A stretch of DNA of 18,179 nucleotides from Ramlibacter sp. (GTDB taxonomy: Bacteria; Pseudomonadota; Gammaproteobacteria; Burkholderiales; Burkholderiaceae_C). The notes under the pieces were generated by a model that worked only from the letters and a program-made list of their open reading frames with translations, searched no databases and was not told the DNA's origin. Position numbers and translations under genes: made by a program. This document shows, piece after piece, positions 1 to 6,066 of this stretch. The stretch lies in contig JANXVP010000061.1 of NCBI GenBank assembly GCA_025351615.1, forward strand, positions 1 to 18,179, written 5' to 3'. Every line of letters begins with the position of its first letter. Within the stretch, counting starts at the first letter, position 1.

Positions 1-719
1 GCTGTCTGGCCCGGCGGGATCAGCTTTTTTGTATAGCTGCCCAGGGCATGGCCGAACACCGGCAAAGACGATGCGCTCGCAAAGTTGTGCCGCTGAAAAT
101 CCAGTTGGCCGGTGCTGTCGCCCAGCCAGCTCAGCCAGTAGCTGCGGATTTCGAACGGGGAGCCGTGCACATGCTCCAGGGCGCCGACAGCAAGCGTGCT
201 GTGCTCGGGCACCACCTCGCCGAAGTCGGTCGGCATGTACCAGCGGCAGCCCCACTCCTGCAGCAGCTTGAACACGGCGAAGTAATGGGCGCGGTCGTTA
301 GTGCCGGCCAGGTACACGCGGTTGCCGCTGCGGCGCAACACGATGGCGTCGGCTTGCGTCAACGGGTTCTTCTTTGCAGCGCGCTCCAGCGCTTTTTGCA
401 ATGAAGGGTCGGCGGCGAGAGCGGCCTGGCCGATGACGATTGCCGGCCCGGCGGGCACTGCGAGGTTGGCTGCCAGGGTCACGATCGGTGGCCTGGCCCC
501 GCTCATCATCTCGACGTACTTCGCCAGGTCGCTTGCGGCCAGCTTTTCCATCTCGCCCGCCGAGGCGGACAGCACGATGGATGCGACGGGCTTGCCGTCC
601 TGGACGATCAGCAAGTCGTCGGGGCCTTGCCTGCCCGCGATCTGCGCGCGTGCACTGGCAGGCAGCGCCGCAAGCAGTGCTGCCGCTGCGCTGGCAAGCC
701 CCAAGGTCCTGCGCTTCAA
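1..719 (-). CDS. DUF4838-type exported protein, N-terminal part (runs off the left edge)
   Basis: The reading frame is open for 239 codons from a TTG at 719-717 to the window edge. The start is supported by a Shine-Dalgarno GGAAGGG (726-732) six bases upstream, by a TTGA overlap with the stop of the preceding phosphatase gene, and by a signal peptide beginning MKRRTLGLASAAAALLAALP, with likely cleavage after ARA near residue 25. The RRTLG could also be read as a weak Tat motif. The mature part has a run like DLAKYVEMMSGA, then IVIGQAAL, then VYLAGTNDRAHYFAVFKLLQ and WGCRWYMPTDFGEVVP. This pattern is familiar from the N-terminal carbohydrate-active-enzyme-like domain preceding DUF4838. The catalytic region, if any, lies outside the window. 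A glycan-trimming or binding role in the periplasm is inferred from its position as the last visible gene of an EPS operon. An upstream in-frame GTG at 734 is possible but lacks equal support. Confidence 0.75.
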   Translation of the reverse strand, partial: MKRRTLGLASAAAALLAALPASARAQIAGRQGPDDLLIVQDGKPVASIVLSASAGEMEKLAASDLAKYVEMMSGARPPIVTLAANLAVPAGPAIVIGQAALAADPSLQKALERAAKKNPLTQADAIVLRRSGNRVYLAGTNDRAHYFAVFKLLQEWGCRWYMPTDFGEVVPEHSTLAVGALEHVHGSPFEIRSYWLSWLGDSTGQLDFQRHNFASASSLPVFGHALGSYTKKLIPPGQT

Positions 720-1492
720 AACAGGCCCTTCCACCAGCCTTTCGACACCTTGCGCGCCGGCAGCGGCGGCACATTGGCCGGCGATGCATCCTGCATCAGC
801 GCGGTCTGCCGGCCGACGACCAGCAGCTGCGCCTCTTCCTTGCCCAGCATCCGCTCGGCGATGGCTTTCGCTTCCGACATGACGGGCACCCTGCGGCCGG
901 ACGAATGGGCGTCGCTGGCCAGGATGTGGGTCAGCCCCTCGCCCAGGAAGCGTTCGCCCCAGTACTTGGCCCGCGGCCCGAACACGCCCGTGAGCGCGCC
1001 GGCTGTCACCTGCATCCACGCCCCTTGCTTTGTCAGGTCGACGAATACCTGGTAGTTGTCTTCGACCCACGTCAGGCGTTCCGGATGGGTGATGACGGGC
1101 ACGTAGCCGGCCGCGACCAGCTGGAACACCGATTCGGCGAACCTGGGCGGCGCCACGTGGTGCGATGGCTCCAGCAGCACATAGCGGGTGTTGTGCAGCG
1201 ACGGCACCCTGCCGGCGCGCAGGCCTTCCAGCAGGCCGGGCACCAGGTGGACGTCGGCGCCGGTGGTCAGCTTCAAGGCGATGCCATGCTCGTCCAGCGC
1301 GCTTTGCAGGGCATCGCGCGCCGCTGTGATGCCGGCCTTGTCGTTCATGTACAGGCCGGGGTAGATGTGGGGCGTGCAGGCCATCTGCGTGATGCCGTCG
1401 TCGACCGCGATGCGGGCCATCGCCAGCGACATCTCCAGGCTTTTCGAGCCGTCGTCGATGCCCGGCAGGATGTGGCTGTGCAGGTCGATCAT
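716..1492 (-). CDS. PHP-family protein-tyrosine phosphatase (CpsB/YwqE type)
   Basis: The protein is 258 aa and starts at ATG 1492, which overlaps the ligase stop as ATGA. It opens with the PHP metal motif DLHSHILPGIDDG (His5, His7) and carries further expected ligands: Glu20, His42 in ACTPH, Glu108 in LLEPS, His136 in ITHPER, and Asp194/His196 in SDAH. This set is typical of the manganese-dependent tyrosine phosphatases of capsule clusters (CpsB, YwqE). These enzymes dephosphorylate the C-terminal tyrosine cluster of the cognate autokinase, encoded here at 6067-8415. The protein is cytosolic, with no signal or membrane segment. The open frame extends further upstream to 1864, but that part overlaps the ligase gene and has shadow-like composition. 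The unusual C-terminal tail contains KGWWKGLF. Function is confident by family; the substrate is inferred from context. Confidence 0.93.
   Translation of the reverse strand: MIDLHSHILPGIDDGSKSLEMSLAMARIAVDDGITQMACTPHIYPGLYMNDKAGITAARDALQSALDEHGIALKLTTGADVHLVPGLLEGLRAGRVPSLHNTRYVLLEPSHHVAPPRFAESVFQLVAAGYVPVITHPERLTWVEDNYQVFVDLTKQGAWMQVTAGALTGVFGPRAKYWGERFLGEGLTHILASDAHSSGRRVPVMSEAKAIAERMLGKEEAQLLVVGRQTALMQDASPANVPPLPARKVSKGWWKGLF
726..732 (-). promoter_or_regulatory. Ribosome binding site for the TTG-started DUF4838 gene
   Basis: GGAAGGG on the minus strand lies six bases before the TTG at 719, inside the 3' end of the phosphatase gene. It is what decides the non-ATG start and suggests translational coupling through the TTGA overlap. 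Confidence 0.65.
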
Positions 1493-2925
1493 CGAGCCGC
1501 TTCGCTTTGCCGCAGCGGCCGCAGAAAGCCGCCGGCGAGCAGGGCGGCGAGGATGGCGTTGGCGGGGATGTGCATGTTGAACTCTACCAACGAGTGCAGC
1601 AGGAAGCCCAATAGCCCCAGGCCACAGAAGGCCGATGCCATCTGGTCGGCTGGCAGCAGGCCCTTGCCGATGGCCGAACGCACCAGCAGCAGCACGCGAC
1701 CGGCCGCCAGCCACAGAAACGCCCCAGCAACGAGCACCGCGAAAATGCCGCCCTCGAACAGCATCTGCGCATAGTCCTCGTGGGCATATTCCGCATAGCC
1801 GTCCACCGCGACCGGCCTGAAGCGCAGATACACCGGGCCGTAAGTGCCCCAGCCCGATCCCCACGGCCAGAACTCACCTGCGCCTGCCAGGGTGGTCTTG
1901 GCCAGCAGGCCGCGAAAGGAGGCATCGATGGCCATCTTGCTCAGGTCGAAACGCGAAAGCAGCGTTCCGACGCCGACCAGGGCGACTGCAGCCAGCAAAC
2001 CAGCCGCCAGGAGCAGCAGCAACATGCGCCAGCTGCGCGAGTACGAGCCTGCCAGCAGTGCCAGACCGGCCGCCAGCAGCGCCGCCGGCAACCCGGACAA
2101 TGCCGCCCCGCGCGAGAAGCTCATCAGGATGCCCATGGCCAGCGCCAGGCCGCCCACGCTCCAGATGATCTGGGCGTGTCGCTCGGCAAAGCGCACCCCC
2201 ACTCCGTCCGTCCACCGTGCACTCGACTCCGTCAGGCTGCACCAGGCCAGCCAGATGTAGCCTGCGAGGGCCATGGCAATGTAGTTGGCGAAATGGTTGG
2301 TGTTGGCGAAAGTGCCAAAAGGTCGTCCGGCAAATTCGGTCGTGAAATAAAGAGTCGATTGACTCCCGCCGGCAGCCTGGAGCAGTCCAAAAAACACCTG
2401 CAGGAAGGCCATGCCGGCGACGACACCGACCAGCAGCTTCAACTGCGACAGGCGCGACGCATACCCTGCCAGAAAGCCTGCGATCAGCGGGATTCCGGCC
2501 AGCAGCGAGGCCTTGGTGGCGTCAGGCACCAGGGAGAGCGGCAGGCTCGCTCCCATGGGGATGCCGGCGCCCGCCAGCAGCGGCCCGTAAACCCCCCGCC
2601 CTGGCGATCCAGTCCAGAAGCCTGCGGGCAGGGGCACCAGATACACCAGGGCCAGCCAGGCGGGGCTCAGGACGAGGATGGCGACTGCTGTCTTGTTCAG
2701 CAGGCTCTGCGGGGTGCTACGCCAGCTTCCCCAGGTCCATGCAGTCCGGATCCAGAGGCTGACCAGAAAGACCAGGGCGATGGCTTCCAGGCCGATCAGC
2801 GCGATCTGCCGGTTGCCGCCTCGCATCAGGGGCGACGCAACCAGCAAAAGCACGGCCGCACAAATGGCGACGGGGCCCATGGGCCCCGTGCTGCTTGCCG
2901 ATCCGACGGACCGTTGGCTCAACAA
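1489..2925 (-). CDS. O-antigen ligase / Wzy-type polysaccharide polymerase
   Basis: This 478-aa protein is highly hydrophobic, with about ten or more predicted membrane segments. It shows the O-antigen ligase (Wzy_C) family signature: RPFGTFANTNHFANY before a hydrophobic helix, SFSRGA after the following helix, a large periplasmic loop, and HEDYAQMLFEGG late in the loop. Family members join lipid-linked repeat units or transfer the finished chain to an acceptor at the periplasmic face of the inner membrane. Since neighbours are Wza/Wzc-type, a polymerase of a Wzy-dependent EPS pathway is the likeliest role. The start is uncertain: TTG 2925 directly follows the TAA of the FecR-like gene, a second TTG is at 2922, and an ATG at 2880 would remove only 15 residues before the first helix. 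No strong ribosome binding site discriminates. It overlaps the phosphatase gene by 4 nt. Confidence 0.9.
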   Translation of the reverse strand: MLSQRSVGSASSTGPMGPVAICAAVLLLVASPLMRGGNRQIALIGLEAIALVFLVSLWIRTAWTWGSWRSTPQSLLNKTAVAILVLSPAWLALVYLVPLPAGFWTGSPGRGVYGPLLAGAGIPMGASLPLSLVPDATKASLLAGIPLIAGFLAGYASRLSQLKLLVGVVAGMAFLQVFFGLLQAAGGSQSTLYFTTEFAGRPFGTFANTNHFANYIAMALAGYIWLAWCSLTESSARWTDGVGVRFAERHAQIIWSVGGLALAMGILMSFSRGAALSGLPAALLAAGLALLAGSYSRSWRMLLLLLAAGLLAAVALVGVGTLLSRFDLSKMAIDASFRGLLAKTTLAGAGEFWPWGSGWGTYGPVYLRFRPVAVDGYAEYAHEDYAQMLFEGGIFAVLVAGAFLWLAAGRVLLLVRSAIGKGLLPADQMASAFCGLGLLGFLLHSLVEFNMHIPANAILAALLAGGFLRPLRQSEAAR

Positions 2926-3378
2926 TTAACGGCCGCTGACGTCCGCGTCTTTATCCAAGCCGCGGTGAACACCGTATCCAGCCAGAATCAGGCCGCCGAC
3001 GGCGAGCGCCCCTAATCCGGGCGAGCCGGCTGCCGCAAAGCGTCCCAGGGCAAGGCCGGGGGCACCGACAGGTTCCACAGCCGCGGTCAGCTCGCGGCAG
3101 GTCATGCGCTGGTTGATCGTCACTGCCTGGTTCGGCTGCAGCGTGATGGTGCAACCGTTGTTCAGTTGCAAGGTGACCGAGCCACTGGAGGACGTCACGA
3201 AACGCTCTCCGTCGTGAATCGCCTCGCCAGGTCCGGTGGAAGTGATGGACGCACCGTCCGTGTCCGTGACAACGCCTTCGACATTGCGGACAGTTCCCAA
3301 CGACGGTGCATCGCCTTGGGCAAATGCAACAGAAGCCAGCAGGGCGGAACCTAGAAGGACAAAAGACTTGATAGACAC
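2926..3378 (-). CDS. Small exported FecR-like protein of the EPS operon
   Basis: The protein is 150 aa from GTG 3378, chosen for GGAG (3385-3388) six bases upstream and for the signal peptide MSIKSFVLLGSALLASVAFA cleaved before Gln21. The mature part resembles the beta-strand repeat of FecR-like domains: GTVRNVEGVV, GEAIHDGERFVTSSSGSVTL, LNNGCTITLQPNQAVTI. There are two cysteines (76 and 94), possibly a periplasmic disulfide, and a C-terminal Gly/Ala-rich hydrophobic segment (about residues 119-136) followed by a short charged tail, so it may be membrane-anchored at the C-terminus. It abuts the ligase gene (TAA then TTG) and has its own promoter just upstream. Function is unknown; cell-envelope or polymer binding is only an inference. 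The open frame continues upstream to 3687, but that part overlaps the preceding gene and the promoter. Confidence 0.8.
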   Translation of the reverse strand: MSIKSFVLLGSALLASVAFAQGDAPSLGTVRNVEGVVTDTDGASITSTGPGEAIHDGERFVTSSSGSVTLQLNNGCTITLQPNQAVTINQRMTCRELTAAVEPVGAPGLALGRFAAAGSPGLGALAVGGLILAGYGVHRGLDKDADVSGR

Positions 3379-3408
3379 GGCAAACTCCGAACGGGCAGTA
3401 ATGGTTTG

Positions 3409-3437
3409 ACTATAGGGGAAACGGGTGGAAGCGTCAA
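3409..3437 (-). promoter_or_regulatory. Near-consensus sigma70 promoter upstream of the FecR-like gene
   Basis: On the minus strand, TTGACG (3432-3437) is followed by a 17-bp spacer and TATAGT (3409-3414), five of six matches in each box. It sits in the 86-bp gap between the TPR-like gene and the FecR-like gene. Transcription would start near 3402, giving a leader of about 24 bases that contains the GGAG at 3385-3388. It would express the FecR-like, ligase, phosphatase and DUF4838 genes independently of the promoter ahead of the export genes. Confidence 0.72.
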
Positions 3438-3464
3438 TGGAGCGGCCCGTCACGCGGCGTGGTC

Positions 3465-4637
3465 CTACACGCCTTGTGGTAGTAGCTCGAGCGCATCGAA
3501 AGCGGCGCGTCCCTTGAATCCGGCGGCGGCTTCGAAAGGGGCGAAGGTTTCCAGTTGCAGGCTGGTCACCGGGCCGCAATCCGCGGGGACCGCGATGGCG
3601 AACTGAAAGTTTTGCCACGCTCCCGCCGTGTCCTGAAGGCCGGTGGACCGCCCGGCCACGGGGTTTGCGGCCTTGGTATTCGAGCATCGGGCAGTCCAGG
3701 CGAGCCCCTGTTCCATTCGCAGGCGGCTGCTCATGTACTGCCCCCGCAGCAGGTATTTTCCGGGAGCGGCAAACACGTATTGCCGGATGATCGGCAGCGC
3801 GACCGGGCGGCCGGTGAACTGGATGTCGAGCACCTGGCCCCTGTTGCCGCTGCCTCGCTGGGTGACGAATGCGCCGGCGCGGCTGGGGAGCGAGGGTGTC
3901 ACTTCCCAGTCGAAGCCGTCAGGCTCGAAGGCCTGGTCGAAGCGGCCGTTGTAGAGCAATGGCGTCGCCCGCCGTTGCCGGGCCACCCACAGCCCGTAGG
4001 CGTCGCCCCACTGCCCGTCGGCTTTCAGGGCCCGCATGTATTGCTGGATCGTCGGCTTGGTCAAGCTCCCTTTCGCCGACGCTGCAGCCACCAGCGGCAA
4101 TGCCGCCGGCATAGGCAGCTTGAGCGATTCCATGCTCGCCAGGACTTGCGGCAACCAGCGTGGCGCCGTGGGCAGGTGAGGACGCAGCAGAGCCGTGCCT
4201 GCGCCCGATGCCACGATGCGCGCCAGTGATTGCGCGGCCTTTCCGTTGCCCCGAAATTCAACCAGCTCGACCAGCAACCGGGTTGCCTTGGGCAGGTCAT
4301 TGCGGGTGAGCGCGGCGCCGACGCGCCAGGTCAGCACATTGGGCTCGGTCGGCGCCAGGGTGGAGGCGGCCTGCAGCAGTGCCTGTTCGTGTTGACCGGT
4401 TTCCAGGGCGGTCAGATCGATCCAGGCCGCCGCGTCTCCCGGGTTGCCTGCAATCCGCGCACGCAGCGCCTCCTGGCGCACGGCGTCAGGAGAAGGTGCT
4501 GTGGCGCATAGGGGAAGATAGGGCGTGTCCAGCAAGGTGCAGGCGCGCTCCATGTGCGTCGTGACGCTGGCCCAGAGCAGCCAAGCCGCGAGGCCTGCAC
4601 CCAGCGCTGCAAGGGACAGCCGCGCGCCTGCCGCCAT
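3465..4637 (-). CDS. Membrane-anchored TPR-like protein of the EPS operon, unknown function
   Basis: The protein is 390 aa, starting at ATG 4637, one base after the stop of the J-domain gene. The N-terminus has one hydrophobic segment (about residues 6-25), predicting an inner-membrane anchor with the rest in the periplasm. Residues about 50-230 are Ala/Leu-rich and helical in pattern (for example NPGDAAAWIDLTALETGQHE and LTWRVGAALTRNDLPKATRL), suggesting degenerate tetratricopeptide-like repeats. From about residue 230 the character changes: YNGRFDQAFEPDGFDWEV begins a beta-rich region with GQVLDIQFTG and KYLLRGQYMSSRLRME, which resembles a carbohydrate-binding-module-like jelly roll. This layout suggests a scaffold or polymer-contacting subunit of the export machinery; that is inference. 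No catalytic motif is visible. Confidence 0.82.
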   Translation of the reverse strand: MAAGARLSLAALGAGLAAWLLWASVTTHMERACTLLDTPYLPLCATAPSPDAVRQEALRARIAGNPGDAAAWIDLTALETGQHEQALLQAASTLAPTEPNVLTWRVGAALTRNDLPKATRLLVELVEFRGNGKAAQSLARIVASGAGTALLRPHLPTAPRWLPQVLASMESLKLPMPAALPLVAAASAKGSLTKPTIQQYMRALKADGQWGDAYGLWVARQRRATPLLYNGRFDQAFEPDGFDWEVTPSLPSRAGAFVTQRGSGNRGQVLDIQFTGRPVALPIIRQYVFAAPGKYLLRGQYMSSRLRMEQGLAWTARCSNTKAANPVAGRSTGLQDTAGAWQNFQFAIAVPADCGPVTSLQLETFAPFEAAAGFKGRAAFDALELLPQGV

Positions 4638-4638
4638 G

Positions 4639-6063
4639 TCAGTTGATCGGGCCGCCGCTCAGGCCGGTGATCACCACATTGCCCTCGCGGGAGGCGAACT
4701 CGGCCCGCAGCACCATTTTCTTGCCCAGGGAGCCGATCGTCTGCTCACCCGCCATCACGCGCAAATAGCCCACCACCAGCAGGCGTCCGTCCGCCGGTTC
4801 AGCCTTGAATTCGACATGCGACACCCGCACCGGGCGGGCGCCGTCCACCATGCTGTCGTACTGGCGGGACAAAGCCTGGGCCGAAGGTTTCGCGCGGGCA
4901 TCCGCGTCCAGCAGGTTGAGGATTCGGTCGCCGCGACCGCTTTCCATCACCTGGAGCAGTTGCGACAGCAGGGGTTGCGCTTCTGTCAAGGTCGGCCCGG
5001 CTTTGAACGCGGGACGCGGCGGCGCAGCGGGCTGGAAGGCCGGTGGGAGCGCAGCGGCGACGACAGGTGCCGGCGGCGGTGCCGGGGCGACGACGGGCGC
5101 AGCGAAAGCGACCACCGGCGCAGACACTGCGACCAATTCTGGCCGAGGCTCGGGAGCCCGGGGCTCAGGAGCCCGGAGCGGGGCGAGAGTGGCAACGCGC
5201 TCCAACCTTGGCGCCTGCACGACGGGACGTGGGACAGGCTCGGGCGCGGCCGGACGCGGTGTGGAGCGAGCGACCACTTGCGGTGCCGCTGGCGGCGCCG
5301 CAAGTGGTATGACGGCCATCCTGGGTGGGGGCACGGGCATGGGTGGTGCATAGGCGAGCGCCGGGGCTTCGTCTTCCGCGCGGATCGGCTCAGGCTTGAC
5401 GGCAGGCGAGCGCTGGACCAGCTGCCCCGATTCGGGTGAGCCGGTGGCGAAAAGGCTGATTACCACCACCGCGATGCCGGCCACGGCGAAGATCGCAGCC
5501 AGTTTCTTGAAGTGCAGTTCGCGGTTCTGGCCGCTGGCCTGGCGCGGCGGTGTGACCGGGCGTCGCGCTGCGGGACTCTGCAAAGGCGCGGCGCCAGGCA
5601 AGGGCGTCAGGCCCTCGTCGTACTCCCGCCGCTGCACGGCCGACGACAACACGTCATAAGCCCGGTTGACGCGCACCGCCGCGTCGGCCGGCCAGGCGCC
5701 GGAATCGGCGTCCGAATAGTCGGGGTGCAGCAGGCGCATCAGGAGCCGGTAGCGGTCTTTCAGCTCGGCGGGTTCGGTCTTCCGGTCCACACCCAGCACG
5801 GCGTAGTGATCGGCGCCCGGATAGAGCAAGGCCGTGCGGACGAAAAAGCGCGCCGCATCGCGCAGCGACGGGTCCTGGCTTTCGCCTTGGCCGGCGTCGC
5901 CTTGCCGGCCCACGGCCATCTGCAGCAGCTCCCGCAATTCCGCGAACAGCAGCGCGGGTTGACGCAGGTTGACCTGGTATTTGCCGGGAGAACGCGCGTA
6001 GTCGTGCAATGCCGCCCACAGCGGGGCTCTCGACGGATCGGCGGAGTCTGCGGCGCTTTGCAT
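4639..6063 (-). CDS. Membrane-anchored J-domain protein in the EPS operon
   Basis: The protein is 474 aa, starting at ATG 6063, three bases after the kinase stop. An N-terminal region of about 80 residues has no recognised fold. Residues 85-150 are a J-domain: DHYAVLGVDRKTEPAELKDR, then the diagnostic HPD at 113-115 in LLHPDYSD, then RVNRAYDVLSSAVQRREYD. A single transmembrane helix follows (about 188-206), then a Pro/Ala/Val-rich linker of roughly 150 residues, and a compact C-terminal domain (about 355-474) with VRVSHVEFKAEPADGRLLVV and a predicted alpha/beta pattern. J-domains stimulate Hsp70 ATPase, so the cytosolic N-terminus should recruit DnaK while the C-terminus lies in the periplasm. 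A role in assembling or gating the Wzc/Wza complex is inferred only from position. The gly-rich and zinc-finger regions of true DnaJ are absent. Confidence 0.88.
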   Translation of the reverse strand: MQSAADSADPSRAPLWAALHDYARSPGKYQVNLRQPALLFAELRELLQMAVGRQGDAGQGESQDPSLRDAARFFVRTALLYPGADHYAVLGVDRKTEPAELKDRYRLLMRLLHPDYSDADSGAWPADAAVRVNRAYDVLSSAVQRREYDEGLTPLPGAAPLQSPAARRPVTPPRQASGQNRELHFKKLAAIFAVAGIAVVVISLFATGSPESGQLVQRSPAVKPEPIRAEDEAPALAYAPPMPVPPPRMAVIPLAAPPAAPQVVARSTPRPAAPEPVPRPVVQAPRLERVATLAPLRAPEPRAPEPRPELVAVSAPVVAFAAPVVAPAPPPAPVVAAALPPAFQPAAPPRPAFKAGPTLTEAQPLLSQLLQVMESGRGDRILNLLDADARAKPSAQALSRQYDSMVDGARPVRVSHVEFKAEPADGRLLVVGYLRVMAGEQTIGSLGKKMVLRAEFASREGNVVITGLSGGPIN

Positions 6064-6066
6064 GGG

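Noticed and set aside
298..789. 163-codon minus-strand frame overlapping the DUF4838 gene start
   Set aside because: Very Arg-rich and motif-free; the TTG-started frame has a signal peptide, a ribosome binding site and family similarity.
440..1774. 444-codon plus-strand frame opposite the DUF4838, phosphatase and ligase genes
   Set aside because: Arg/His/Gln-rich shadow; the minus strand encodes conserved PHP metal ligands.
1493..1864. N-terminal extension of the phosphatase frame
   Set aside because: It overlaps the ligase gene and adds 124 residues of shadow composition before the canonical PHP start motif at the ATG.
3379..3687. N-terminal extension of the FecR-like frame
   Set aside because: It crosses the promoter and the 3' end of the TPR-like gene; the GTG at 3378 has a good ribosome binding site and a signal peptide.
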